A stretch of DNA of 64,000 nucleotides from positions 62,001-126,000 of the forward strand of contig JBFMFU010000047.1 in NCBI GenBank assembly GCA_040751985.1, read 5' to 3'. Under the pieces are notes generated by a model. It was not told the origin of the DNA. It did no database searches and saw nothing but the letters and a program-made list of their open reading frames with translations. A program made the translations under genes and the position numbers. This DNA comes from Desulfoferula sp040751985. GTDB taxonomy: Bacteria > Desulfobacterota > Desulfarculia > Desulfarculales > Desulfarculaceae. Shown here piece by piece: positions 15,967 to 26,464 of this stretch. Each line of letters starts with the position of its first letter. Positions within the stretch are counted from its first letter, which is position 1.

Positions 15967-18900
15967 TCAGGGGGCGTCCAGCACCTGGCGCACCACCAAT
16001 AAGAAGTCCTGCAGCCGGTAGGGCTTGTTCATCATCCGCCGGGCGCCGGAGGCCAGGAGATGGTCGTTGAGGCCGCACTGGGTGTAGCCGGTGGCCACGA
16101 TCACCTTGGCCCGGGGGTTCAGGGCCAACAACCCGGCCAGGCAGCGCTCGCCGCCCATGCCCGGCATGCCCAGGTCCAGGATCACCAGGTCCACCTCCCC
16201 CAGACGCTCCTGATAAATCTCCAGGGCCCTCTCGCCGCTGTCGGCGGTGAGCACCTGGTAGCCTCGGCCGGCCAACAGTTGACGGGTGGAGTCCAGGATG
16301 GCCAACTCGTCGTCCACCACCAGGATGGTTTCCTGGCCGCCGCGGGGCTGGGGCGCCGGCAGGCTCTCGGGCTGGGCCGCGGCCTCCTCGGCCGACAGGG
16401 CCGGCAGATAGACGGTGAAGGTGGCGCCCTGGCCGGGCCGGCTCTGGCAGGCGATGTAGCCCCGGTGCGCCTCCACGATGCCGTAGGCCGAGAACAGGCC
16501 CAACCCGCTGCCCACGCCCACCTTCTTGGTGGTGTAGAAGGGCTCGAAGATGTGGCGCAGGGTCTCCTCGTCCATACCCTGACCGGTGTCGCTCACCGTG
16601 AGCACCACGTATCGGCCGGGTTTTAGTGCCGGGTGCAGGCGGCAGAACTCCTCACCCAGCACCGTGTTGCGGGTCTGCAGCCGCAAACGGCCACCCTGGG
16701 GCATGGCGTCGCGGGCGTTGGCGCCCAGGTTCATCATCAGCTGCTCCAACTGGTTGGCGTCGCCCCTGATGCGCCACAGCCCCGGCTGCAGCTGGGACTC
16801 GATGGCGATCATCTTGGGAATGGTGCGCTCCAGGATGCTCACCACCTCGGCCACCTTCTGGTTCAGGTCCAGGGGCGCCAGGCGGGGGTCCACCTTGCGG
16901 CCGAACTCCAGCAGCCGACGCACCAGGTCCGCGGCCCGGTTCACCGCATCGTCTATCTGCTGCAGCTGGCCGCGGCTCTGTTCGTCCAGACCGGGGCGCT
17001 CGGCCAGTAGCTGCACGTGGCCGCCCACCCGCTGCAGGATGTTGTTGAAGTCGTGGGCGATGCCGCTGGCCAGCACCCCCACGGCCTCCATCTTCTGCAC
17101 CTGCACGAAGTGATCCTGCAACTGCTTCAGCTCCCGCTGGGCCTGCACCCGCTGGGTCACCTCCCGGCCGGAGCCGCTGACGTAGGGCTCCCTTCCGGGC
17201 CGGCTCACCAGGGTGTTGTGGTACTCCAGGTAGTGCTGGCCGCCGTCCCGGTCCAGGTACACGGTCACGCCCTCGGCCCGGCCCTCGCGCCGCACCAGGG
17301 GCAGGTACTGCTGGCGGAAGCTCTCGGCGTCCTCCGGGCGCATGAACTCGCTGATGAGGTGGCCCACCACCTCCTCCTGGGGGCGGCCCAGGGCCTTGAG
17401 CACCGCCGGGTTGGCCGAGAGCAGGCGGCCTTCCAGGTTGTGGGTGTAGATGAAGTCACCGATGCTCTGGAACAGGTTGCGGTAGCGCCGCTCGGACTCC
17501 TTGAGGGCCTCCTCGGCCTGGCGCCGCTGGGCGGCCAGCATGGCATGGGCCACCTGATCGGCGATGGCCCCGGCGAAGGCCGCCTCGTCCTCGCTCCAGC
17601 GCCGGGGCGGGCCGTCATGCTCCAGACACACCGCGCCCATCAGCCGCCCCTCCAGGCGCACTGCGGCGTCCAGGCGCGAGGCCGCCGGCCGGGCCTGGGG
17701 CAGGGCCTGATAGAAATGGCTGATGCGGGGATCGCTGGCCACGTCGGCGGCCTCCACGGTGCGGCCAGCCTCCAGGGCCGCGAAGTATTCAGGGCAGCTG
17801 GCCGCCGCCAGCTCCGGCCCCCGGCGGTGGGTGCCGCTGGCGGCCTCGAACAGGTCCCGGCACTGGAGCTTCTCCCGGTCCGGACTCAGCAGCCATACGC
17901 TGGCCCGCGCCACCTGCAGGGCCTGGGCGGCCAGCTCATCCAGCTGGGCCAGGGCCGCCTCCAGTTGGCCGGTGGCGATGGCGTTCAGGGCCGCGGCCTG
18001 CACGATGGCCGCCTGCTGGCGCGCCCCCCGCTCCAGCCGGGCCAGCTGCTCCTGCTGGGCCTGTTTGTGCTCGCTGATGTCGCGGAAAAACACCTGCAGG
18101 GCCGGCCGCCCCTCCCAGTCCACCACCCGGGCGCCCGCCTCCATCCACTTGACCTCCCCGTCCTTGGTGAGCATGCGACAGGAGAAGGGCTGCGGCCCGG
18201 AGCGGCCGGTGATGCGGGCCCGGTAGCGCTGCAAGGCCTGCTGCAGGTCCTCGGGGTGGAAGAACGCCTCCGGCCTCTTGCCCAGCACCTCCTCCGGCTC
18301 CCAGCCCAGCACGTCCTTGACGGCCTTGTTGGCGTAGGCCACGCCTTCGTCCTGCACCACCGCGATCATCTCGCTGGACTGCTCCACCAAGTTGCGGTAG
18401 CGGGCCTCGGAGTGCTGCAGGTCGTCGGCCATGCTGCGCAGGCGGCTGAGATCGCTGGCCACCATCAAGGCGCCGCGGCCGGGCTCGTTGCGGGCGAACA
18501 TGGAGCTGCTGACCAGACAGCGCACCGGTTGGCCGTTGCGGTCGGGCAGGTCCACCTCCTCGCCGTGCACCCGGCCGCGGATCAGGCGGGCCAGGAACTC
18601 CCGCGCCTCCCGCGGGCTGGCCTGGGCCGGGCGCAGCACTTCCTCCACCCGGCGGCCCATGATCGCCTCTGAGCGGCCGTAGCCCAGCAGCTCGGCCAGG
18701 CTGCGGTTGACCCAGGTCAGGCGCCCGCCCTGCAGGTGGGCCAGGCCGCTGGGCACGGCCTGCACCATGGCCCGGTACATGGCCCGGGGCGAGATCACCT
18801 TGCCGTAGCGCTTGGTGCCCCAGTAGAAAGCCAGGGCGATGGGCGACGTGGCCAGGTTGGCCAGGGCCGGGAAGTCGGGCCCGGCCTTGGCCATGTACCA

Positions 18901-19476
18901 CTGGGCCAGGCCCTGCAGGGCCAGGGTCGCCAGGCCGCCGGCCACCAGCATGTATTTCTCGTGGCGGATGTCAGCGTCGTCCTCGCGGCGGGTGTTGATG
19001 AACAGGGCCACCAGCATGGCCAGGGCGAAGCTGAAGCTGTAGAGGAGGAAGACCTGCCACCAGGGGTTGAAGTGGCTGGAAGCCCCCAGGCTCACGCCGT
19101 AGAGGCGGGCGCTGGTCCAGCCGGGCTCGGTGAGGGCCGACAGGTAGAAGCACAGGCCGGGGATGTAGATCCACAGGCGGTCCCGCCAGCGCACCGGCCG
19201 CATCAGGGCCAGGATCAGCTCGCCCACGAAGGCCGGCACCATCAGGGGCAGGAAGCTCAGCCAGCGGTAGAGGGTGAAGGCGGCCTGGGGGGAGTGGGTG
19301 TCGGCGGTGAGGCTGACCAGGGCGTCAAAAAAGGCCCAGGCCACGGCCCAGACCAGCCAACGCTCCACGGCTCCGGTTTTGGGATCGTCCGGCGAGTAGC
19401 GCCCCAGGTAAACCAGCAGCGCCACGGCATAGCCCACCGTGAAGGCCAGGTTGAGCAGGTAGTAGGTCGGGAACAT
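15967..19476 (-). CDS. Seven-TM hybrid sensor histidine kinase (PAS-PAS-GAF-PAS-HisKA-HATPase-REC)
   Basis: Large sensory kinase of 1169 residues. Seven hydrophobic segments fill roughly residues 1-230 (histidine-kinase 7TM type). Then come two PAS domains (about 235-475, the second ending in a PAC-like VFFRDISEHKQAQ), a GAF domain (about 500-660) and a third PAS (about 670-790). The phospho-acceptor region is GVLASGIAHDFNNILQRVGG and the ATPase has NLGANARDAMPQGG and GVGSGLGLF. A C-terminal receiver contains VVDDE and LDLGMPGMGG, with the phospho-Asp in LDLG. No partner regulator is adjacent. The start ATG at 19476 is poorly supported because GAGGG almost touches it. It is convergent with pspC at a 10-bp gap. 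Confidence 0.92.
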   Translation of the reverse strand: MFPTYYLLNLAFTVGYAVALLVYLGRYSPDDPKTGAVERWLVWAVAWAFFDALVSLTADTHSPQAAFTLYRWLSFLPLMVPAFVGELILALMRPVRWRDRLWIYIPGLCFYLSALTEPGWTSARLYGVSLGASSHFNPWWQVFLLYSFSFALAMLVALFINTRREDDADIRHEKYMLVAGGLATLALQGLAQWYMAKAGPDFPALANLATSPIALAFYWGTKRYGKVISPRAMYRAMVQAVPSGLAHLQGGRLTWVNRSLAELLGYGRSEAIMGRRVEEVLRPAQASPREAREFLARLIRGRVHGEEVDLPDRNGQPVRCLVSSSMFARNEPGRGALMVASDLSRLRSMADDLQHSEARYRNLVEQSSEMIAVVQDEGVAYANKAVKDVLGWEPEEVLGKRPEAFFHPEDLQQALQRYRARITGRSGPQPFSCRMLTKDGEVKWMEAGARVVDWEGRPALQVFFRDISEHKQAQQEQLARLERGARQQAAIVQAAALNAIATGQLEAALAQLDELAAQALQVARASVWLLSPDREKLQCRDLFEAASGTHRRGPELAAASCPEYFAALEAGRTVEAADVASDPRISHFYQALPQARPAASRLDAAVRLEGRLMGAVCLEHDGPPRRWSEDEAAFAGAIADQVAHAMLAAQRRQAEEALKESERRYRNLFQSIGDFIYTHNLEGRLLSANPAVLKALGRPQEEVVGHLISEFMRPEDAESFRQQYLPLVRREGRAEGVTVYLDRDGGQHYLEYHNTLVSRPGREPYVSGSGREVTQRVQAQRELKQLQDHFVQVQKMEAVGVLASGIAHDFNNILQRVGGHVQLLAERPGLDEQSRGQLQQIDDAVNRAADLVRRLLEFGRKVDPRLAPLDLNQKVAEVVSILERTIPKMIAIESQLQPGLWRIRGDANQLEQLMMNLGANARDAMPQGGRLRLQTRNTVLGEEFCRLHPALKPGRYVVLTVSDTGQGMDEETLRHIFEPFYTTKKVGVGSGLGLFSAYGIVEAHRGYIACQSRPGQGATFTVYLPALSAEEAAAQPESLPAPQPRGGQETILVVDDELAILDSTRQLLAGRGYQVLTADSGERALEIYQERLGEVDLVILDLGMPGMGGERCLAGLLALNPRAKVIVATGYTQCGLNDHLLASGARRMMNKPYRLQDFLLVVRQVLDAP

Positions 19477-19653
19477 CCCTCATCCCGCGGTAGCTGGGCA
19501 GCCGCTCCCCCGGGGCGCTCCAAGTGCCTTCTACGGCCGCAGCATTTTGGCCTTCGGCCGCGCCGGAGGACTGGCCTGGCACGGCCGCAGCCGATCCATA
19601 CTAGCAGGCTGGACAAGCGGGGTAAAGGGTCTGTCGCAGGGCGGAGGGGCCCC

Positions 19654-20211
19654 CTAAACCGCGGCCCGGCCCAGCTCCAGCAGCCGCTGGTTGAGGGCCC
19701 GGCGCGGGGAAGGTTGGCCCGCGCCCAGGGCCTTGGCCAGGGCCCCGGCGCTCCAGGGCAGGGCCTGGGCCGCGGCCGCCGCGCCCAAGAGCACCAGGTT
19801 GGCCCCCTTGGCCGCGCCGGCGGCCGCGGCCAGGCCGCTGGCGTCGGCGCAGACCGCGCGCACCTGGTGCTGGGCCAGGGCTGCTCGAGCCTGGGGCGAG
19901 AGGAAGCCCAGGTCCGGGGCGTTGACCACCAAGGCCGCGCCTGGGGCCAGGAAGGCCAGGTTGCGCACCGCCTCGCCGGGGTCCAGGGCCAAGAGCAGGT
20001 CTGCCCGGCCCGCGGCCACCAGGGGCCCCTGGAAGCGGCCCACCTTCAGGTGGCTGACCACCGCCCCGCCCCGCTGGGCCATGCCGTGCACCTCGCTGAT
20101 CAATAACGGCCGGCCCTGGGCCTGGGCCGCGGCGGCCAGCACCTTGGTGACGAACAGCACGCCCTGGCCGCCCACGCCGGCCACCACCGCCTGCCAGTCC
20201 CGCGCCTTCAT
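19654..20211 (-). CDS. iorB: Indolepyruvate ferredoxin oxidoreductase, beta subunit
   Basis: Gamma-domain subunit of 2-oxoacid:ferredoxin oxidoreductase, 185 residues. WQAVVAGVGGQGVLFVTKVL is the characteristic GxGGQG start, and SEVHGMAQRGGAVVSHLKVG is the IorB signature. With IorA it oxidatively decarboxylates arylpyruvates (from Phe, Tyr or Trp) to arylacetyl-CoA and reduces ferredoxin. I chose the ATG at 20211, which overlaps the iorA stop; a longer frame merely mirrors iorA. It is the last gene of the liv-paaK-ior operon. Confidence 0.94.
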   Translation of the reverse strand: MKARDWQAVVAGVGGQGVLFVTKVLAAAAQAQGRPLLISEVHGMAQRGGAVVSHLKVGRFQGPLVAAGRADLLLALDPGEAVRNLAFLAPGAALVVNAPDLGFLSPQARAALAQHQVRAVCADASGLAAAAGAAKGANLVLLGAAAAAQALPWSAGALAKALGAGQPSPRRALNQRLLELGRAAV

Positions 20212-22280
20212 GAGCCCGCCTCCTGGGGCGCGATGGCCCCGTGGGCGCAGACCTCCACGCACAGGCCGCAGTCCACGCACCAGGCCCGGTCCACCCGCAC
20301 CCGGCCCAGGGCGTCGGGCTTGAGCGCCGGGCAGGCGAACCAGCTCAGGCACAGTCCGCAGCCCACGCAGGCCCCGGCCGGCTCCAGGGCCATGGTGTGG
20401 CTGGGGCAGACCTCGGCGCAGAGCCGGCAGCCGGTGCACTTAGCGGCGTCCACCTGGATCAGGCCCTTGCGCCGGCGGCTGAGGGCCCCCGCCGGGCAGA
20501 TGGCCAGGCAGCGGCCGCAGTCGATGCAGGGGTGCTGGCGGCCGTCGAACACGGCCTTGACCACCGGGGCGGAGCCCTTGACCTGCACCGGCCGGCGAAC
20601 CGGCATTGCCTCGGCCGGCCGCTGGGCCGCGCAGGCGTGGCGGGCGATGATCACCGCCACGGAGCCGCCCCTGGCCTGGCGCCAGGCCTTCCGTAGGGTG
20701 CGGCGGGTCAGGGCCAGGTCGTAGGGGTCGATCTCCTGGATCCATTCCACCCCGCAGCCCTGCACCAGGGCCCGCAGGTTCACCGCCCGGCCGGGGTGGC
20801 CGTCGGCGGTCAGGCCGCTCTCGGGCGTGGGCTGCATGCCGGTCATGGAGGTGGTTTCATTGTCCAGGATCACCAGCACGAAGGCGGCGCCGTTGTAGAC
20901 CGCGTTGACCAGGCCGGCGGCGCCGGAGTGGTAGAAGGTGCTGTCGCCGATGGTGGCCACCACCGGCACCTGCCGGCCGTCGCGCTGGAACACGCGGCTC
21001 AGGGAGCTGGCGAAGGTGATGGCCGCGCCCATGTCGTGGCAGGTGTCCACCGCGCCCTGGTTCAGGCCCAGGGTGTAGCAGCCGATGTCGCTGGGGTAGA
21101 CGCCGTCGGGCAGGGCCCGGCGCAGGGCGTAGAACACCGCCCGGTGCGAGCAGCCTGGGCAGAGGTTGGGCCGCCGCAGCGGCGGCTGGTCCGGCACAGA
21201 GAGCAGCTTGCCCCGGGGCCGGGGCACCCGCACCCGGGCCTCCTGGAGGGCCCGCTCCAGCACCCCGCCCAGCACGTCCGGGGTCAGCTCGCCGGCCGAG
21301 GGCACGTGCCCCGATCCCCGGCCCCAGAGCCGGTCGCGCTGCGGGGAGAGCAGCTCCAAGACCGGCTCGGTTTCTTCGAGTACCAGCACCCGGCCGCAGG
21401 AGGCCAGCAGCTCCTGCACCGGGCCCAGGGGCAGAGGATAGGGCATGGCGATCTGCAGGAAGGGGATGGCCCCCTCCTGCACCGGCTGGCCCAGCTCGGC
21501 CAGCACGTCACGGGCCAGGGCCGCGGCCACGCCCGAGGCCAGGATGCCCAGGCGGGCCTTGGGCCGGGCCGGCGCGCGCCAGAGGTTCAGGCTCTTATTG
21601 GCGCTCACCCAGGCGGCGATGGCCTCCAGTTTGGCGTTGAGCCCCTGGTGCAGGGCCAGGCGCATCTTGGGGATGGCCGCCCAGCGGAAGGGGTCCTTGA
21701 CGAAGACCGCCGGCCTTTGCACCTCCTTGGGCTCGCGCAGGCGGATCGCCTGGCGGCCGTGGCAGACCCGCAGGGTGGGCCGGATCATCACCGGAATCTG
21801 AAAGCGCTCGGAGAGCCGATAGGCCGGGGCCACCAGGTCCCGGGCCATGGCCGGGCTGTCCGGGTCCAGCACCGGCAGCTTGGCGAAGTGGGCCAGCAGG
21901 CGGCTGTCCTGCTCGGTCTGGCTGGAGTGGGGGCCGGGGTCGTCGGCGCTGATGAGTATCATGCCGCCGATGACGCCGATGTAGGCGGCGCTCATCACCG
22001 GGTCCAGGGCCACGTTGAGCCCCACCTGCTTCATGGCGCAGGCGGTGCGCTGGCCGGTGTAGGCCGCGGCCAGGGCCACCTCCACGGCCACCTTCTCGTT
22101 GACCGACCACTCGCAGTAGGGCGGGTGGGCCCGCTCGCGGCCGAAGGCGGCCACCGCGGGCAGTATCTCGCTGCTGGGGGTGCCGGGGTAGGCGGTCATC
22201 ACCTGCACGCCGGCCTCCACCAGGCCCCGGCCCAGGGCCTGGTTGCCCAGCAGTATCTCCTGCCGCCTGTCTTTGGCCAA
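20208..22280 (-). CDS. iorA: Indolepyruvate ferredoxin oxidoreductase, alpha subunit, with four Fe-S motifs
   Basis: Thiamine-diphosphate subunit, 690 residues from a TTG start at 22280 that has GGAG seven bases upstream. A TTG at 22316 would add 12 residues and cannot be excluded. The pyrimidine-domain start reads TAYPGTPSSEI. The TPP domain has CPGCSHRAVFYAL and GDSTFYHSG followed by an NETTSMTG block. The C-terminal ~110 residues hold four cysteine motifs: CIDCGRCLAICP, CTGCRLCAEVCP, CVGCGLCLSWFACP and CVDCGLCVEVCA. Well-known IorA proteins usually end with two such clusters, so the extra pair is notable and may be a longer electron wire. It lies 106 bp after livK. Confidence 0.93.
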   Translation of the reverse strand: MAKDRRQEILLGNQALGRGLVEAGVQVMTAYPGTPSSEILPAVAAFGRERAHPPYCEWSVNEKVAVEVALAAAYTGQRTACAMKQVGLNVALDPVMSAAYIGVIGGMILISADDPGPHSSQTEQDSRLLAHFAKLPVLDPDSPAMARDLVAPAYRLSERFQIPVMIRPTLRVCHGRQAIRLREPKEVQRPAVFVKDPFRWAAIPKMRLALHQGLNAKLEAIAAWVSANKSLNLWRAPARPKARLGILASGVAAALARDVLAELGQPVQEGAIPFLQIAMPYPLPLGPVQELLASCGRVLVLEETEPVLELLSPQRDRLWGRGSGHVPSAGELTPDVLGGVLERALQEARVRVPRPRGKLLSVPDQPPLRRPNLCPGCSHRAVFYALRRALPDGVYPSDIGCYTLGLNQGAVDTCHDMGAAITFASSLSRVFQRDGRQVPVVATIGDSTFYHSGAAGLVNAVYNGAAFVLVILDNETTSMTGMQPTPESGLTADGHPGRAVNLRALVQGCGVEWIQEIDPYDLALTRRTLRKAWRQARGGSVAVIIARHACAAQRPAEAMPVRRPVQVKGSAPVVKAVFDGRQHPCIDCGRCLAICPAGALSRRRKGLIQVDAAKCTGCRLCAEVCPSHTMALEPAGACVGCGLCLSWFACPALKPDALGRVRVDRAWCVDCGLCVEVCAHGAIAPQEAGS

Positions 22281-22386
22281 TCTTGTGCTCCGCTGCGCTG
22301 GGAGAACAAAAACCAAAGGCTAAGTTATCCCGGCCAAGGCCGGGTGGCAAGCGGCGGCCGGGGATGGGCCCCGGCCGCCCTATGAG

Positions 22387-23586
22387 CTACTTGACCAGGA
22401 CGAACTGGCCGCCCTTGACCTGCAGGATGACCATAGAGTCCTCGCCCAGGCCGTTGTGGTCCTTGGGGCTCAGGTTGTACACGCCGCTGACGCCCACGTA
22501 GTTCTTGGTCTTCTCCAGCTCGGCGCGCACCTTGTCCGGGTTGGTGCCCACCTTCTTCATGGCGTTGGCCAAGAGATACACCGCGTCCCAGGCATAGCCG
22601 GAGTGGGTGTTGATGGGGTACTGCTTGTCGTACTTATACACCTCGGTGTACAGGCGCACGAACTCGGCGATGACCTTCTTCTGGGGGTCGCTGTCCGGCA
22701 GGCTCTTGTAGACCATGAGCTTGGTGGCCGGCATCAGGTCGCCCTCGGCCGCGGCCCCGGCCAGCTTCAGGTAGCTGGGCCCAGGCACGCCGTGGCACTG
22801 GAACAGGGGCATCTTCAGGCCCAGGGCGTGGTGGTTCTTGGACACGATGGAGGCCGCCGGGCCGATGGTCCAGCAGATGATGACCGAGGGCTTCTTGGCC
22901 GCCAGGGACGTGAGCTGGGTCTTCATGTCCACGTCCTTGGGGTTGAACTGCTCGCTGCCCACGATCTTCAGGCCGTACTTGGGGGCCAGCTTCTTGACCC
23001 ACACCGCGCCGTCGCGGCCGAAGCCGTCGCTGGCGCTGATCAGGCCGATATTGGTCAGCTTATGGGCCTTGAGATAGCCCAGCACCTTGGCCACCGCCAC
23101 CGAGGAGCGCTGGGGGGCCTTGAACACGTAGCGGGCGGTGCCCAGGTCCATCTTGCCCAGCTTGCCTTCCATGATCACCGGGTCGCCGCCCACAGTCATC
23201 ACGGTGGGCATCTTGGCGGCCTCGATTTGCTTCTTGACCGCCATGCCGGTGCCGGTGCGGGTGGGGCCGATGACGCCAGCCACCTTGTCCACGTTGACGA
23301 ACTTCTTGAAGGCCATCACCGCCTTGGTGGGCTCGCCCTCGGTGTCGGCCAGCAGCAGCTGGATGGGCCGGCCCTGGATGCCGCCCTCCTTGTTGATCTT
23401 GTCCACCACCATGATGGCCACCAGCTTGGTGGGGGTGCCGATCACCGCCGCCGGGCCGCTCAGGGCGAAGAAGGCCCCGATCTTCACCGGCTCGAACTTG
23501 GTCCCCGAGGCCAGGGCCGGCGCGGCCAGGGCCAGCGCGGCCAGCAGGCATATTGCGGCCAGGGCCGTTTTGCGAAGTCCTCTCAT
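22387..23586 (-). CDS. livK: Branched-chain-type ABC transporter substrate-binding protein
   Basis: Periplasmic binding protein of the Leu/Ile/Val class, 399 residues. A signal peptide (TALAAICLLAALALAAPALA) is followed by VKIGAFFALSGPAAVIGTPT, the usual start of the type I fold. AAGGGAGG precedes the ATG; a longer frame upstream overlaps paaK and is rejected. Proteins of this class also bind aromatic acids, and the operon partners PaaK and IorAB suggest phenylacetate, benzoate or arylpyruvate rather than leucine. The symbol names the family, not the ligand. Confidence 0.9.
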   Translation of the reverse strand: MRGLRKTALAAICLLAALALAAPALASGTKFEPVKIGAFFALSGPAAVIGTPTKLVAIMVVDKINKEGGIQGRPIQLLLADTEGEPTKAVMAFKKFVNVDKVAGVIGPTRTGTGMAVKKQIEAAKMPTVMTVGGDPVIMEGKLGKMDLGTARYVFKAPQRSSVAVAKVLGYLKAHKLTNIGLISASDGFGRDGAVWVKKLAPKYGLKIVGSEQFNPKDVDMKTQLTSLAAKKPSVIICWTIGPAASIVSKNHHALGLKMPLFQCHGVPGPSYLKLAGAAAEGDLMPATKLMVYKSLPDSDPQKKVIAEFVRLYTEVYKYDKQYPINTHSGYAWDAVYLLANAMKKVGTNPDKVRAELEKTKNYVGVSGVYNLSPKDHNGLGEDSMVILQVKGGQFVLVK

Positions 23587-23639
23587 CTTCCGCCTCCCTT
23601 GGTTTGGCCCTTGCCGCCTGCGCGACGGGCCGTCTGGTT

Positions 23640-24923
23640 CTATGCGTCGCGGCGGTCGAACACCCGCTGCGACTTGCGCTCGCTGCGGGGCAGACTGCCG
23701 TAGTCCACGACCACCACCCTGGCGCTGACCAGGATGGTGTCCTTGATGCCCTTGGCAATGGCCGCGGCCACGGCCGCGTCGTCGCCAGCACGGCCCTCGG
23801 GCGCCCGCTCCACCTTGACGGTCATGTAGTCCCGGCCGTCGTCGCCGTGCTCCAGGATCACCTGGTACTCGCTGCCCACGCCCCGGCCCACCGAGAGCAC
23901 GTGGTCGATCTGGCCGGGGTAGATGTTCACCGCCCGGAACTTGATCATGTCGTCGCTGCGGCCCAGGATGCGGTCGTGGCGGGGCAGCGGGTTGCCGCAG
24001 ACGCACTCGCCGGGCAAGAGGCGCGTCAGGTCCCGGGTGCGGTAGCGGATCAGGGGCGCGGCCTGTTTGCACAGGGTGGTCACCACCATCTCGCCGGTCT
24101 GGCCCGGCGGCACGGGCCGCAGGGTGGCCGGGTCCAGCACTTCCAGGATGTAGTAGTCGGCCCAGTAGTGGATGCCGTCGTGGGCCGCGCACTCCAGACC
24201 GGTGCCGGGTCCGTAGAGTTCGGTCAGGCCGGGGATGTCGAACAGCTCCGCGCCCAGGCCCTGGGCGATGCGCTGGCGCATCCCTTGGCTGGTGCGCTCG
24301 GAGCCGTAGATCACCTTGCGCAGGCTCACCTGGTCCAACAGCCCTCGACGGGTCAGCTCCTCGGCCAAGAGAAGGGCCATGGAGGAGGTGCAGCAGATCA
24401 CCGTGGTCTGGAAGTCCAGTAGGAACTGGCACTGCATCTCCAGGTTGCCCGGCCCCACGGGCAGGGCCAGGGCCCCGAAGCGCTCGCAGCCGTTCTGGAA
24501 GCCCACGCCCGCGGTCCACACCCCGTAGCCCACCGCGATCTGCACCCGGTCCTCCCGGGTGAGCCCGGCCATCTCGTAGCAGCGGGCGAACATGTGGGCC
24601 CAGTCGTCGATGTCCTTCTGGGTGTAGGCCAGCACCTTGCGCTTGCCGGTGGTGCCGCTAGAGGCGTGGATGCGCACCACGTCGGCCAGCGGCACCGACA
24701 GCAGGGGGAAGGGGTAGCCGGCGCGCAGGTCCTCGGCGGTGGTGAAGGGCAGGCGCGACAGGTCCTCCAGGCTCTGGACGCTATCCGGCCCCACGCCGGC
24801 CTCTTGCAGGCGCTGGCGATAGAACTCGCTGCCCTGGTAGGCGTGGCGCACGGTCCACTGCAGGCCCTGGAGCTGGTGCGCTGCCAGCTCGGCGGAGTCG
24901 CGGAAGGCGGGCATGAAGGTCAT
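23640..24923 (-). CDS. paaK: Phenylacetate-CoA ligase
   Basis: AMP-forming aryl-CoA ligase of 427 residues converting phenylacetate (or a related arylacetate), ATP and CoA to the CoA thioester. The P-loop-like IHASSGTTGKRKVLAYT, the adenylate motif LTELYGPGTGLECA and the C-terminal RSDDMIKFRAVNIYPGQIDH are as in PaaK. It lies between livF and livK in the operon, so imported arylacetate could be activated directly, while IorAB would make the same CoA thioesters from arylpyruvates. Confidence 0.93.
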   Translation of the reverse strand: MTFMPAFRDSAELAAHQLQGLQWTVRHAYQGSEFYRQRLQEAGVGPDSVQSLEDLSRLPFTTAEDLRAGYPFPLLSVPLADVVRIHASSGTTGKRKVLAYTQKDIDDWAHMFARCYEMAGLTREDRVQIAVGYGVWTAGVGFQNGCERFGALALPVGPGNLEMQCQFLLDFQTTVICCTSSMALLLAEELTRRGLLDQVSLRKVIYGSERTSQGMRQRIAQGLGAELFDIPGLTELYGPGTGLECAAHDGIHYWADYYILEVLDPATLRPVPPGQTGEMVVTTLCKQAAPLIRYRTRDLTRLLPGECVCGNPLPRHDRILGRSDDMIKFRAVNIYPGQIDHVLSVGRGVGSEYQVILEHGDDGRDYMTVKVERAPEGRAGDDAAVAAAIAKGIKDTILVSARVVVVDYGSLPRSERKSQRVFDRRDA

Positions 24924-24927
24924 GGCT

Positions 24928-25681
24928 CTAGCTCCCTTGGCCGGGCCTCGGGGCCGGGGCCTGGGGGCGGGCCCGGCGCGGCCCCAGGAAGGCCTCGCGC
25001 AGCATCTCGTCGGCCAGTATTTCTTGGGGCGTGCCCTGGTGGCGGATGCGGCCGTTGGTGATGATGTAGCCCCGCTGGGCCACGGACAGGGCGCCCAGGG
25101 CGTTCTGCTCCACCAGGAGCACCGAGCAGCCCTGGGCCGGCAGGTCGCGCACCACGCCCAGGATCTCGGCGGCGATCTTGGGGGCCAGGCCCAGGGAGGG
25201 CTCGTCCAACAAGAGCAGCTTGGGCCGAGCCATGAGCCCCCGGGCCATGGCCAGCATCTGCTGCTCGCCGCCGCTCAAAGTGCCGGCCTCCTGGTCCAGG
25301 CGCTCGGCCAGCACCGGGAAGATGGCCAGCACCCGCTCCAGGTCGCGCTGCACCGCGGCCCGCTGCCGCCGGCGCAGGCGCAGGTAGGCCCCCAGCTCCA
25401 GGTTCTCGCGCACGCTCAGGGGGCCGAAGAGCTGGCGGCCCTCGGGCACCTGCACCACCCCGGCGGCCACCACCGCCGAGGGGCTCAAGCCGCTGATCTC
25501 CTGGCGCTCCAGCACCACCCGGCCCTGCTGGGGCCGGAGCAGGCCGGAGATGAGGGCCAAGAGGGTGCTCTTACCGGCGCCGTTCATGCCCAACAGGGCC
25601 ACCACCTCGCCCGGGGCCACGGTCAGGCTCACGTCGGTCAAGGCCCGCACCCGGCCGTAGCTGAAGTGCACTGACTCCACC

Positions 25682-25689
<8 letters not shown>
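24928..25689 (-). CDS. livF: Branched-chain-type ABC transporter ATPase LivF
   Basis: ATP-binding subunit of 253 residues. Walker A GMNGAGKSTLLALI, the LivF-typical VPEGRQLFGPLSVRENLE, signature LSGGEQQMLAMARGL and Walker B LLLLDEPSLGLAP are all present. It overlaps livG by 8 bp. A 25-residue Pro/Ala/Arg tail extends past the conserved domain. Confidence 0.94.

Positions 25690-26464
<775 letters not shown>

Noticed and set aside
17017..18672. A 551-codon plus-strand frame opposite the hybrid kinase
   Set aside because: It is an antisense shadow with no domain or ribosome site; the minus-strand kinase explains the sequence.
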